From Bacteroidales bacterium (lineage in GTDB: Bacteria; Bacteroidota; Bacteroidia; Bacteroidales; P3), in assembly GCA_016292015.1 (NCBI GenBank), contig JAEEZY010000028.1, positions 1-59,763 on the forward strand: 59,763 bases of DNA. The letters are read 5' to 3'. The position numbers and the translations under genes were made by a program. Numbering within the stretch: the stretch's first letter is position 1; each line of letters begins with the position of its first letter. The notes beneath the pieces are model-generated. The model was given only the letters and a program-made list of their open reading frames with translations, was not told where the DNA came from and did not search any database. Positions 18,935 through 28,700 of the stretch are shown piece after piece.

Positions 18935-20235
18935 TGAAACGGATTTGGATTGATTTCAAAGAACGCCCATGGTGGCGTAAGATTATAGACATCCTGCTGG
19001 TGCTCTTCGCACTGGCAGGATTTGCCATTATCGGTGCGTGGGCATTCTATCAGCTCGGCTTCACCAAAAACAAAGGCACCATCGACAAGAACTATCGATA
19101 TATGATGTCAGTGTCGGAGATGGAAAGCCTGAAAGACTCGACGCTGACTCCCGAGCAGATTGACGAGTTGCGCCTGACACAGTACGCACGACTGGCGGCC
19201 TACGCACGGTTCTACCCCGTGAACGCACGCCTGATACTGCATGCGGCGCAGCGTTGCGATGACCCCACGATGGTGGATAAGATGATACGCGCCTCGATGA
19301 TGTATGTAGGAGACAACCCCGACTACACAGCCTTCTCGCAGAGATTGGAGTCGCTAATAAACTCACGCCCTGTGGAGCAGAACCCACACATAATCCCGTG
19401 GATGAACACGGTGGAATGGGAAGCGCTGAAGCAAGCCATAGTGAAAGACAGTGCGCTGCTGAACGAAGCTGGACGGCTGACGGGCGTGGAGCCACGCCTG
19501 ATAGCCGGCTGCCTGATAGGCGAACAGATTAGGCTCTTCAACTCTAGCCGCGAGACCTTCAAGAAATACCTCGGTCCCGTGAAGGTGCTTTCCGTGCAGT
19601 CACAGTTCTCATACGGAGTGAACGGCATCAAGGACCACACGGCACAAGCGGTGGAAAGCCACTTGAAAGACCCGTCGTCGGAGTACTATATGGGACGGAG
19701 GTACGAACACCTGCTCGACTTCGAGACAGAGAACCACGCCGACGAACGCTACAAGAGACTGGTGGACTACCGCAACCACCTATACTCGTACATCTACACA
19801 GGCTGCATACTACACCAGACGATGCTGCAGTGGAAGAGGGCCGGATATGACATCAGCGACCGACCCGACATACTCTTCACGCTGTTCAACGTAGGATTCT
19901 CGCAATCGCACCCAAATCCAGAACCGCAATGCGGAGGGTCACATATAAACGTCAGCGGGCATACCTATACCTTCGGAGCCATCGGATTCGACTTCTACTA
20001 CAGCGGCGAACTGGCAGACGCCTTCCCGTTCTGGAAACAGCGCTTCATAAGCGGCGACGGTCCGTCGATGAGTCAGGAAGAGATAGAGGACATTCAAGAC
20101 AACATGAGTGACTGTAACCGTCCGCAACGTGGCTTAGAATACATAAAAAACGACGACGAACCGCAGCAGGGAGTGACAGCACACAGCAACGACGAGGAAG
20201 ACGAGCCTACATTCACGCCAGCGATGGCATACTGA
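18934..20235 (+). CDS. Membrane-anchored protein, possibly DUF1402/lytic-transglycosylase-like
   Basis: The ATG at 18934 overlaps the nhaD TGA. The 433-residue protein has one N-terminal helix (IIDILLVLFALAGFAIIGAWAFYQL) and a long extracytoplasmic part. The segment LTGVEPRLIAGCLIGEQIRLF looks like the helix carrying the catalytic Glu of lysozyme-like lytic transglycosylases, and RPDILFTLFNVGFSQSHPN resembles the DUF1402 family. Together these suggest a peptidoglycan-acting enzyme in the periplasm, but this is motif-level inference. The C-terminal 50 residues are acidic and disordered. A strong bidirectional terminator follows. Confidence 0.6.
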   Translation: MKRIWIDFKERPWWRKIIDILLVLFALAGFAIIGAWAFYQLGFTKNKGTIDKNYRYMMSVSEMESLKDSTLTPEQIDELRLTQYARLAAYARFYPVNARLILHAAQRCDDPTMVDKMIRASMMYVGDNPDYTAFSQRLESLINSRPVEQNPHIIPWMNTVEWEALKQAIVKDSALLNEAGRLTGVEPRLIAGCLIGEQIRLFNSSRETFKKYLGPVKVLSVQSQFSYGVNGIKDHTAQAVESHLKDPSSEYYMGRRYEHLLDFETENHADERYKRLVDYRNHLYSYIYTGCILHQTMLQWKRAGYDISDRPDILFTLFNVGFSQSHPNPEPQCGGSHINVSGHTYTFGAIGFDFYYSGELADAFPFWKQRFISGDGPSMSQEEIEDIQDNMSDCNRPQRGLEYIKNDDEPQQGVTAHSNDEEDEPTFTPAMAY

Positions 20236-20256
20236 TTTCTTAACATTTACCTTAAC

Positions 20257-20300
20257 ATAGACAAAAGCCGACACCCAAATGGTTGTCGGCTTTTGTCTAT
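20257..20300. terminator. Perfect 17-bp bidirectional terminator
   Basis: ATAGACAAAAGCCGACA and its exact complement flank a 10-base loop. A/T-rich ends on both sides suit termination of both converging genes (434-codon gene on plus, helicase on minus). Confidence 0.92.
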
Positions 20301-20330
20301 CCAGTGCTTGATGGGAAAAAAGCAATACTA

Positions 20331-22034
20331 TTATAATGATTCTGTTGGTTCTGTTGTAGGAGCAAGTATTTCGCCGTGGTCGCGGATGTATTGTATCAGT
20401 TCGCAATAGAAGCGGTGGCGGGAGAGGGTCTCGATGCTGCCAATGATTATGAGTTTCATCTTGGCACGGGTCATGGCGACGTTCATACGACGCAGGTCGC
20501 GCAGGAAGCCAATGGTGCCGTCGTCATTGTCACGCACCATACTTATGACTATGACGTCACGTTCCTGCCCCTGGAATCCGTCAACGGTGTTGACAGCGAT
20601 GCGGCGACGGTAGCGCTTGAGGAAGTAGTTCATCTTGAGCAGACGGCGTATGAGGCGCGCCTGCGCCTTGTAGGGAGTGATTATGCCGAAGTCGGTGAGT
20701 TCGTCGTCAATACGTGAAGGTCCGATAGTGTCAATATAGTCTTTGAGGGTATGTATGACCAGACGAGCCTCGCGGGGGTTGCTCTTGCTGGAGGAAAAGC
20801 CTTCGCCCTGCTCAGAGAAGCCGCAGGCGGAGGTGTCGAGCCAAGAGACAGCACTGTCGATGGGCGAGAGAAGCCGTTCGGCAACCGACGGATCGGCCTT
20901 AAGACGATCATGGTAGAACCAGCGAGAGGAGAAGCCCATGATGGCCCGGTTCATGCGGTACTGGACAGTGAGCATGCTGACGCACGAAGGTTTGGATGAA
21001 GCAACATGTTCCATGAGCGTAGTGGCGAGGCCGTCGTGGGCAGCCCGAGGCGACTTTACAGTAGGCGGCAGCTGCTGGTAGTCGCCACTAAAGACTACCT
21101 TAGAGCAACGCAGGATAGCGTTCCAGCAGGCAGGTTCAAGAGCCTGAGCCGCCTCGTCGATGAAGAGGGTTGCAAAACGACGTCCAGCCATAACCTGATT
21201 GGCTGCACCTACAAGGGTACATGATATGACACGCGCCTCGTCGAATATCTCGGAGTGGATTTTTATTTCGAGCTCGGTTTGGCGGTAACGAAGTTTTCGC
21301 AGGTAGTTAGCATTGGACTCGGACTTGGCAGCTGTGGAGAGTTCCCTTAGACGTTTGCGTATGCCCCAAAGTTCGGCATAGTCGGGATGGGCTGCATAAC
21401 GGCGTTCGTAGCTGCAGTCGAGCATCTCGTCGCTGATGCGAACTGGGTTGCCGACACGTAGCACATTGACACCGCGCCGCATAAGCTGCTCGCTTATCCA
21501 GTCGACGGCGACATTGCTCGGTGCGGTGACAAGCACCTGATTCTCGCGCTGGAGGGTTTCTATTATGGCTTCAACGAGCGTGGTGGTCTTGCCTGTGCCG
21601 GGAGGGCCGTGAACGATGGTCACGTCGCGGGCTTCGAGAACATGCTGTACGGCGTCGGCTTGGCTGGGGTTGAGCCAAGGGCAGCTGACTCTCGGAAGCT
21701 GACGGGATTGAGGCTGAAGGGAACCAACGAGGGTTTCGCGGAGTCTCACAAAATCCTCATCATCACGGCGCAACGCTTCCTGCAGAGCGCTTTTCATCAC
21801 TTGATAAGAAGTGGCGTCAATGCCCAAACGAAGACCAAGCAGGTGAGCACGACCGCTATCGAGGATAGACTGAACGGCGTTCTGCCCAACGACACGGAGA
21901 CCCAAAGAGCCAGGTGCCACGCTGTCGATATAGCACTGATGAGGAAATTCGTATATAGAACCATCGTCTTTCTTATAGAAAAAACGGACGGTCTTTCCCG
22001 GTTCGAACTCATCGTTGCCGAGGTCGTCGGCCAC
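20331..22034 (-). CDS. UPF1/IGHMBP2-like superfamily 1 helicase, 5' end unclear
   Basis: All core SF1B helicase motifs are present: Walker A GPPGTGKTTTLVEAI, Walker B FIDEAAQALEP, GDYQQLPPTV, VQYRMN, TVDGFQGQERDVIVIS and MNVAMTRAKMKL. The protein would unwind DNA or RNA using ATP. The coordinates use the first conventional start (GTG 22034), but the frame is open to about 22268. The upstream part encodes a natural N-terminus (THLSRLIELIDCEFDYERHQYEESF, then EWHRNAFDHLILTVRC) with no ATG, GTG or TTG. The true protein is therefore probably about 632 residues. A GAATTCT repeat (22123-22154) is inserted in this N-terminal part. Confidence 0.9.
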   Translation of the reverse strand: MADDLGNDEFEPGKTVRFFYKKDDGSIYEFPHQCYIDSVAPGSLGLRVVGQNAVQSILDSGRAHLLGLRLGIDATSYQVMKSALQEALRRDDEDFVRLRETLVGSLQPQSRQLPRVSCPWLNPSQADAVQHVLEARDVTIVHGPPGTGKTTTLVEAIIETLQRENQVLVTAPSNVAVDWISEQLMRRGVNVLRVGNPVRISDEMLDCSYERRYAAHPDYAELWGIRKRLRELSTAAKSESNANYLRKLRYRQTELEIKIHSEIFDEARVISCTLVGAANQVMAGRRFATLFIDEAAQALEPACWNAILRCSKVVFSGDYQQLPPTVKSPRAAHDGLATTLMEHVASSKPSCVSMLTVQYRMNRAIMGFSSRWFYHDRLKADPSVAERLLSPIDSAVSWLDTSACGFSEQGEGFSSSKSNPREARLVIHTLKDYIDTIGPSRIDDELTDFGIITPYKAQARLIRRLLKMNYFLKRYRRRIAVNTVDGFQGQERDVIVISMVRDNDDGTIGFLRDLRRMNVAMTRAKMKLIIIGSIETLSRHRFYCELIQYIRDHGEILAPTTEPTESL

Positions 22035-22122
22035 AGAGCAACGGACAGTGAGTATCAGGTGGTCAAAGGCGTTGCGATGCCACTCGACAGGCTCAACGGG
22101 GAATCGAGTACCAGGAACGAAG

Positions 22123-22154
22123 GAATTCTGAATTTTGAATTCTGAATTTTGAAA
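22123..22154 (-). repeat. GAATTCT/GAATTTT repeat within the helicase N-terminal frame
   Basis: Four degenerate 7-8 bp units (GAATTCT, GAATTTT, GAATTCT, GAATTTT) lie in the open frame of the helicase gene, where they encode Gln/Asn/Ser/Phe/Lys-rich low-complexity residues (FQNSEFKIQNSF). Confidence 0.85.
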
Positions 22155-22275
22155 GGACTCCTCATACTGATGACGTTCATAGTCGAACTCACAGTCGATG
22201 AGTTCGATGAGACGGGAGAGATGAGTGATGGATTGCGTTAGTATGGGATATGTTAATGAGTTAACGCTTCAGCTG

Positions 22276-22731
22276 TTATTGATGAGTGGTTTGGACTACG
22301 CGGCTGGCATCGTCGAGCTTGCAGTTGAACCAACAGCTTTCCTTGCCGTTGTTGAAGGTGTATTTATACTTGCCCGTGCCGCACTCGGAGAACTGGTAAA
22401 CCTGACCGTTGTTCACGTCGGCCACGACATAGCGACTGCCTTTGGTCAAATCCTTACGATAAACACGATAGTTTTTGTAGGTATCCCATGAGCGGCCGTT
22501 GTTGGTCTGGTAATAAACGGTGATGGGCTTGTAGTAGGTCCACTCGTCGAGGTTGACCAGCTCGGTGGGGACATACTGTCTCCGTTGCTCACTTTCCTCG
22601 TGCATCTTGGCAGCGCGCGCTTCCTTGACCCAACCCTCGATCATGTCGTAGGGTGAGGTACAGCCGCCGAGGGTGAGCAATGCAAGGATGAACATCGTAA
22701 TGTTGAGAGGGGTACGACCGCAGTGTTTCAT
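22276..22731 (-). CDS. Hypothetical lipoprotein
   Basis: I chose the ATG at 22731, which gives 151 residues with a lipoprotein signal (MKHCGRTPLNITMFILALLTLGGC, lipobox LGGC); the longer frame would pass through the promoter. The mature part is polar with many Tyr and Lys (EWTYYKPITVYYQTNNGRSW; GSRYVVADVNNGQVYQF). I do not recognise the family. It lies on the same strand as the helicase and just upstream of it; a shared transcript is likely. A TATCTTTG promoter is at 22759-22766. Confidence 0.7.
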   Translation of the reverse strand: MKHCGRTPLNITMFILALLTLGGCTSPYDMIEGWVKEARAAKMHEESEQRRQYVPTELVNLDEWTYYKPITVYYQTNNGRSWDTYKNYRVYRKDLTKGSRYVVADVNNGQVYQFSECGTGKYKYTFNNGKESCWFNCKLDDASRVVQTTHQ

Positions 22732-22758
22732 AGACAGATTATTGATAATTACAAAATG

Positions 22759-22795
22759 CAAAGATACAATAAAGTTTTGAGTTTTGAGTTTGATT
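22759..22795 (-). promoter_or_regulatory. TATCTTTG promoter fused to an AAAACTC repeat
   Basis: On the minus strand AAACTCAAAACTCAAAAC is followed by TTTATTG and TATCTTTG. The -7 element (22759-22766) is normal, but the space where the -33 element should lie is occupied by the AAAACTC repeat, related to the AAACTTG family. Confidence 0.6.
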
Positions 22796-22824
22796 TTTAC
22801 TAAACCATAATAAAACATGGAAAA

Positions 22825-23751
22825 ATGATAAGATATCCAGAACTGTTGAAAGCGGGAGACGGGGTGGCTATAGTGGCCACAGCGAGGAAAATTTCAGAGG
22901 CGGAGCTGGCTCCATCGATACAGCTTTTCGAATCGTGGGGACTTAGGGTGATGCTGCCTAAAAACATCTATGCCGAGTGCGACCAGTTTGCCGGGACAGA
23001 CGAGCAACGAGCCGCCGACCTTCAGTGGGCACTGGACAACGAGGATGTGAAGGCAGTGATATGCGCAAGGGGGGGATACGGTACAGTGAGGATAATAGAC
23101 AAGATAGACTTCACGAAGTTCGCGCAATCGCCCAAATGGGTTGTTGGTTACAGCGACGTAACGGTGCTACACTCCCACATACACACATTACTGGGGATTC
23201 CAACACTTCACGCCACTATGCCGTTGAACATACCTTCCGACTCGACAGAGAAAAGATACCCATCGATAGAAGCACTGCGCGAGGCACTGTTTGAGGGGAA
23301 AGTTAGCGAGCGATGGGATGTGGGAAACGGGATGCGGGAAACGGGGTGCGGTGTTTTGGTTGGGGGGAATCTGTCGATACTGTACAGCCTGTGCGGGTCA
23401 ACAAGCGACATTAATACCGAAGGTAAGATACTCTTTATAGAAGACCTTGACGAATATCTGTACCATATAGACCGAATGATGCAGAACCTGAAACGGACAG
23501 GGAAACTGAAGGGGCTGAAAGGGCTGCTTGTCGGAAGGATGAGCGACATGCACGACAACACTATACCGTTTGGAAAGACAGCCGAAGAGATAGTGCTTGA
23601 TGCTGTAAAAGACTATGGCTATCCCGTGTGGTTCAACGCACCGATGGGACATATCGGCACGGAAAACAGGGCGCTGATACTGGGCGAAGAGGTCAACATT
23701 ACATGCGACGAAAACGGGATGTTGACACTGTCGCAGATGTTACACGTATGA
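22825..23751 (+). CDS. LD-carboxypeptidase (peptidase family S66)
   Basis: The 308-residue protein matches the MccF/LdcA family, which removes the terminal D-Ala from tetrapeptides during cytoplasmic murein recycling. The catalytic triad is visible: Ser110 in GYSDVT, Glu206 in FIEDLDEYLYHIDRM and His276 in MGHIGTENRAL. ARGGYGTVRIIDKIDF is the conserved substrate-loop segment. No signal peptide is present, in keeping with cytoplasmic LdcA. Residues around GNGMRETGCG, just before LVGGNLS, are encoded by a GGGAAACGGGATGC repeat (23314-23345) and probably lengthen a surface loop. Confidence 0.92.
   Translation: MIRYPELLKAGDGVAIVATARKISEAELAPSIQLFESWGLRVMLPKNIYAECDQFAGTDEQRAADLQWALDNEDVKAVICARGGYGTVRIIDKIDFTKFAQSPKWVVGYSDVTVLHSHIHTLLGIPTLHATMPLNIPSDSTEKRYPSIEALREALFEGKVSERWDVGNGMRETGCGVLVGGNLSILYSLCGSTSDINTEGKILFIEDLDEYLYHIDRMMQNLKRTGKLKGLKGLLVGRMSDMHDNTIPFGKTAEEIVLDAVKDYGYPVWFNAPMGHIGTENRALILGEEVNITCDENGMLTLSQMLHV
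23314..23345 (+). repeat. GGGAAACGGGATGC repeat inside the LD-carboxypeptidase gene
   Basis: Degenerate GATGTGGGAAACGG / GATGCGGGAAACGG units, about 14 bp each (two 7-mers), lie in frame directly before the LVGGNLS block. Confidence 0.7.
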
Positions 23752-23769
23752 GATTTCAAAGTTTTTTTG

Positions 23770-23777
23770 TACTTTTG
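23770..23777 (+). promoter_or_regulatory. Bacteroidota -7 element for the lipocalin-like lipoprotein
   Basis: TACTTTTG followed by CAGTTTG lies 28 bp before the ATG at 23806. Confidence 0.65.
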
Positions 23778-23805
23778 CAGTTTGTAACACTCAACAAACC
23801 GGCAG

Positions 23806-24147
23806 ATGAAACATCTAAACATCGTATGTCTAATAGTCCTGGTGACGGCTACGGTCGCATGCACAAAAATGAATAAAACACAATATGTAGGTGTATGGAA
23901 AGCCACTAATGTATCGCTTGACGGCAAGACATGGGACAAGACCGTACTGCCAGAGGAAGAGATGACCCTGACAATAGCAAAAGACAACACCATGACGATG
24001 AAAATGGGCGATTATGAGGAGACAGCAAACTGGAGTGTCAACAAGAAGGGAGAGATAGTGATGGCGGAACAGACGGCCACACTTGACGATGCCGGAAATC
24101 TGGTGGCAGAGCACAACGGGATGACCGTGAGATTTGAGAGGGATTAG
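23806..24147 (+). CDS. Small lipocalin-like lipoprotein
   Basis: The 113-residue protein has a lipoprotein signal (MKHLNIVCLIVLVTATVAC). The mature part has the YVGVWKATN...SLDG...MTLTIAKDNTMTMKMGDYEETANWSV pattern of small Bacteroidota lipocalin-like domains, an eight-strand barrel with a GxW start. It is probably anchored in the outer membrane. The ligand and role are unknown. It ends 20 bp before the His-rich small protein, across a GTCAGTAGTC repeat. Confidence 0.7.
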   Translation: MKHLNIVCLIVLVTATVACTKMNKTQYVGVWKATNVSLDGKTWDKTVLPEEEMTLTIAKDNTMTMKMGDYEETANWSVNKKGEIVMAEQTATLDDAGNLVAEHNGMTVRFERD

Positions 24148-24170
24148 AGATTAGCGGTCAGTAGTCGGTG
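24147..24170 (+). repeat. ATTAGCGGTCAGTAGTC border repeat
   Basis: GATTAGAGATTAGCGGTCAG and GTAGTCGGTG units fill the gap after the lipocalin-like gene. The last GTG is the only usable start of the next gene. A similar string (TAGCGGCCAGCAGTCAGTC) occurs at 25681-25699, before the czcA-like gene. Confidence 0.6.
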
Positions 24171-24500
24171 AATAAGAGACGGATCATAGCAATAGTATTA
24201 GGAATTGTGTTTTTGCAGTATTTTGCTGCAAACAATTTTTTCATACACTGCCATAGGTTTCCGACACGAATAATCGTGCACTCGCATCCGTTCCCACAAA
24301 AGCCACACAACCATACAGACAAAGAAATAGATACGATAGACCTGCTATCGCAGGCCACATGCATAGGAACGGAGCAACTGACAGCTCCCGAACCATGGAC
24401 GACTACAATCGCCGATTTCCGCATAGTGAGATGTCCGGACATAACGGCATCGGAACATTACGGATTACGGCAACTCAGGGCTCCTCCGGTTAATGTTTAG
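24168..24500 (+). CDS. Small membrane-anchored His-rich protein upstream of a metal efflux operon
   Basis: A 110-residue protein starting at a GTG embedded in a border repeat. One hydrophobic segment (IIAIVLGIVFLQYFAANNFF) is followed by a His-rich part (IHCHRFP, IIVHSHPFPQKPHNHTD) that could bind metal ions. Small proteins of this type are found next to CzcCBA efflux genes in Bacteroidota. Its position here, 68 bp before the adaptor gene, suggests a periplasmic metal-binding or sensing role. I cannot name a family. Confidence 0.65.
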   Translation: MNKRRIIAIVLGIVFLQYFAANNFFIHCHRFPTRIIVHSHPFPQKPHNHTDKEIDTIDLLSQATCIGTEQLTAPEPWTTTIADFRIVRCPDITASEHYGLRQLRAPPVNV

Positions 24501-24507
24501 CAGAAAC

Positions 24508-24523
24508 GCTGGCAGCTGCCAGC
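24508..24523. promoter_or_regulatory. Perfect 16-bp palindrome before the efflux operon
   Basis: GCTGGCAGCTGCCAGC is a perfect palindrome located 45 bp before the adaptor ATG. It could be an operator or an RNA hairpin; no regulator gene is adjacent. Confidence 0.45.
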
Positions 24524-24567
24524 AGGTGACGTTCAGCTTTATATTAACCAAAGTATTTCCAAAACAG

Positions 24568-25683
24568 ATGAAAGCAGGAAAGGGCTATGTAATCATAGCG
24601 TGTATTATAATCATATCGGTGTTGGGATGCCAGCACCGGAACGGAGAGGAACAGGCGACAGGAGCAACCGAGTGGTCGGCAGACACAATAACGATAGACG
24701 AAGAATCGAACCTGAACAGCAAGATAGAGACTGCAGTAGTAGAGATGAAACCATACGCAGCCGTGGTACAAACCACGGGTGTGATAAGTCCGATACCAAC
24801 ACAGTATGCAGAGATAGCGTCACCGCTGCCAGGCAGGGTGACGAAAAGTCATATAAAGATAGGGCAGACGGTGAGGCAAGGAAGCGCGCTGTTCGACATC
24901 GCATCGTCGGAGTATTCGGAGATAGCGAAGAACTACATACAGTCGAAAAGCAATATGCAGCAAGCAGAACGTGCGCTTAAAAGGACAAAAGACCTGTATG
25001 ACAACCATGTGGCATCGAGCAAAGAATTGGAGGAGGCACAGAACGAGTATAACTTGGCCAAAGAAGAATACAACCACGCCCTCTCGGTGACAAAGGAGTA
25101 CCAGCTGAACACAGAGAAGATGGAGGTTGGGCAAGCAATGACAGTGCGTTCGCCGATAAGTGGCAAAGTGCTGAAAAACGAGACGGTGATAGGAGAATAC
25201 ATGAAAGAAGACACCGAGGCGAAGGTGATTGTGGCCGATTTAGGGAAAGTGTGGATAAAGGCGAACCTAAGTGAGACAGAGGCTCCGTTGGCATCAGAAC
25301 TGAAAAAAGTGGAAATACGGACTGTGGCAAGCCACGACAGCGTGATGGAAGGTACTATAGTATATGTGGGCGGTATGCTCGACCCGGAAACCAGGACACT
25401 GCAGACAATAATAGAATGTGACAACCGCGAGGGGAGACTGATGCCGAACATGTATGCCGACCTGTCGATGTACACCGACGATAACGAGCACATCATAATA
25501 CCAAAAGAAGCGGTACTGCAAAGCAGCGAAGGCCGCTATGTGTTGAAGAAGGTCGGAGAAAGGCGATACCTCAAAACATACGTCAAAGTGCAATCAGCAG
25601 ACGACAAGCAGCTGATAGTGCTCGACGGCCTAAAGGCAGGCGACGAGATAATCAGCAAAGGAGCGTTTTATTTGAGCCGGTAG
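24568..25683 (+). CDS. czcB: RND efflux periplasmic adaptor (CzcB-like)
   Basis: The ATG at 24568 gives a 371-residue lipoprotein (MKAGKGYVIIACIIIISVLGC, lipobox VLGC). The adaptor parts follow in order: a barrel-sandwich lipoyl half (ASPLPGRVTKSHIKIGQTV), a coiled-coil hairpin (about residues 120-190, KNYIQSKSNMQQAERALKRT) and the second lipoyl half (VRSPISGKVLKNETVIGEY), then a beta-barrel and membrane-proximal domain. It would link the inner-membrane pump to the outer-membrane channel for metal export. The substrate metal cannot be told from the sequence. Confidence 0.9.
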   Translation: MKAGKGYVIIACIIIISVLGCQHRNGEEQATGATEWSADTITIDEESNLNSKIETAVVEMKPYAAVVQTTGVISPIPTQYAEIASPLPGRVTKSHIKIGQTVRQGSALFDIASSEYSEIAKNYIQSKSNMQQAERALKRTKDLYDNHVASSKELEEAQNEYNLAKEEYNHALSVTKEYQLNTEKMEVGQAMTVRSPISGKVLKNETVIGEYMKEDTEAKVIVADLGKVWIKANLSETEAPLASELKKVEIRTVASHDSVMEGTIVYVGGMLDPETRTLQTIIECDNREGRLMPNMYADLSMYTDDNEHIIIPKEAVLQSSEGRYVLKKVGERRYLKTYVKVQSADDKQLIVLDGLKAGDEIISKGAFYLSR

Positions 25684-25718
25684 CGGCCAGCAGTCAGTCA
25701 TTTAGTTATTAGCAGACA

Positions 25719-28700
25719 ATGATAAACAAGATAGTTAGCTGGGCGCTAGGGCACAGAGTGCTCATGGCGGTCATATTCGGAGCATTATGCGGGATAGGCA
25801 TCATAGCATGGAACGCACTGTCGATAGACGCCTATCCAGACATCTCGGACACGACAGTGCAGATAGTGACACAGGTGCCGGGACTGGCAACAGAAGAGAT
25901 TGAGCAGCAAATTTCGATACCGGTGGAACGTGCGGTGGCAGGAATACCGAAGCTGAACACGATGAGGAGTAAGAATTCGTTCGGTATCTCGACTGTGGTG
26001 CTGGTGTTTGACGACAGAGTTGACGACTACTGGGCGCGACAACGAGTGACAGAACGGTTGACTGGACTGGAGCTGCCGTATGACGCAGTGCCAGAGCTGA
26101 ACCCCCTGACAGCACCGACAGGAGAGATATACAGATACGTGCTGGAATGCACAGACGGCAGCCACGACCTGCGAAGCCTGACAGACATACACAAATGGAC
26201 TGTGATACCCCGACTAAGGCAGATACAAGGAGTTGCCGACGTGAGCAACTATGGAGGTCTCACAACACAATACCAGATAGAGCTGTCGCCCGACAAACTT
26301 ACAGAATACGGAGTGTCGCTGGGCGATGTCGTGGAAAAAATAGAACAAAACAATATCAATGCCGGAGGAAGTGTGCTGTCGGAAGGGAACCTGAGCTATG
26401 TGGTGAGAGGAATAGGACTGGTGAGCGATCTGGAAGCGCTGGGCAACATAGTGGTTAAGAGCAACGAGGGGGCAGCGGTATATATGAAAGACCTGGGCGA
26501 ATTGAAATACGGCAACCTTGAGAGGAAAGGAGTTTTGGGGTTTGTGGATGACGAATACAAATCAGATGACGCAGTGGAAGGGATAGTGCAGATGCTGCGA
26601 GGAGAAAACCCGTCAGACGTGCTGAAAGAAGTGCATAAAGCAGTGGACGACCTGAACGAGAACATACTGCCCGAAGGAGTGGAGATACACCCATTCATGG
26701 ATCGCACGATGCTGGTGAACCAGACACTTAAAACGGTGAGCCACACGCTGCTGATAGGGATGATTCTGGTAATAGCGGTGTTATTCATATTCCTGGGGAA
26801 CATACGAGGAGCTGTGATAGTGGCCATCACAATACCCATCTCGCTGCTGATAGCGTTCATACTGATGAAGATAACCGGCATACCAGCCAACCTGCTGTCA
26901 ATAGGAGCGATAGACTTTGGAATACTTGTTGACGGAGCGATAGTGATGATGGAGACGATACTAAAGAAACGCGAACGGAACCCCGATGACGAGCTTACGG
27001 TGGATGTGGTGAAGAAGCGGGCATGGGACGTGGCTCGATCGATATTCTTCTCGACGATAATAATCATCACAGCGTATATGCCACTGTTTGCGCTGGAACA
27101 CATAGAGCGCAAGCTGTTCACGCCGATGGCCTACACAGTGGGATATGCCTTGATAGGAGCACTGCTGACCGCATTGCTACTCACCCCCACCCTATCATAC
27201 GTAGCATACCGGAAACCACGCAAGATGTACAAAAACAAGTGGATGGAACGGCTGACGGAATGGTATAAGAGAGTGACAGAAAAGCTACTGGATAAGACAC
27301 GTATGGTGCTGACGGTGCTGACGGTGACACTGATAGGAGCCACGGTGCTGACCATCACCGTAGGCAAGGACTTTCTGCCTACGCTAGACGAAGGAGCGGT
27401 ATGGGTGCAGGTTCAGCTTCCGCCAGGACTCTCGATAGAACAGTCGAAACAGATGTCAGACGAGCTGAGAGAGAGGCTGAAGGCATTCGACGAAACATCG
27501 TACGTTATGACACAGATGGGACGAGACGACGAAGGAGCTGAGTGCTTCTCGCTGTCACACGTAGAGGTGGGAGTGGGACTGAAGCCATACAACACATGGA
27601 AGAGCCACCGCAGCAAAGCAGCGCTGGTGGCGGCGATGTCGGATACCATCAACTCGATGCCAGGCTATGAAGCGGGATTCTCGCAACCTATAATAGACAT
27701 GGTGATGGACCAGATAGCCGGCACGCACAGCGACCTGGCTTTGAAGGTGTATTCGGACGACCTGGAGGCGACGAGAGAGACGGCCGAAAAGATAACGAAG
27801 CTGCTGGCCGAGATACCGGGGGCCGGGGATGTGGCGATAGATCAGGAGCCACCGACACCGCAGCTGCAGATATCGGTTGACCGGCAAAGAATAGCAGAAT
27901 ACGGACTAAACGTATCAGACGTGACAGACCTTATAGAAATAGCCATCGGAGGGAAGGCAGTGTCGCAGATATACTCTGGGAGCAAGGTGTATGACATCAC
28001 CTGCCGCTATGGCGAGAAATATCGAGACACGCCAGAGAAGATTGCATCGTTGACACTGACCAACAGCGAAGGAGTGAAGGTGCCGCTGTCGGCGGTGGCG
28101 GAGGTAAAGACGGCACTGGGGGCAAGCACAATAATGAGAGAGATGAGCAGGAGATACACTCTTATCAGACTGAACCTCAGAGGTTCGGACTTAACCACTT
28201 TCGTGAACGAAGCAAACAGGCTGATAGAACAGAATATAGACTACGACCACGAGACGATGCAGCTGCAATGGGCCGGGCAGTTTGACAACAGAAACCGCGC
28301 GTTCAGCAGACTGATGCTTGTGCTGCCGCTGACGCTGGTGGTGATGTTCATACTGCTGATACTGGCTTTCGGGAAAGTGAGACAGGCAGCATTGCTGATG
28401 TCGGTGGTGCCGCTGGCGTTGTTCGGAGGAATGCTGGCGTTGAACGTGAGAGGGATGACACTGAACGTATCGTCGGCGGTGGGATTCATCGCACTGATAG
28501 GCGTGGCCATACAGAACGGAGTTATAATGATAACGCACATCAACAACCTTAGGAAGGAAGGCAAGGAGCTGAGACAGGCAGTGGTGAGCGGAGCCAGCCA
28601 CAGGATGAGGCCGGTGCTGTTGACGGCATCGGTGGCGGTACTGGGGCTATTTCCGGCATCGATTTCCACAGGCATCGGCAGCGATGTGCAGAGGCCGCTT

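Noticed and set aside
24493..24567. Longer N-terminus for the CzcB-like adaptor
   Set aside because: It overlaps the preceding gene and would bury the clear lipoprotein signal that starts at 24568.
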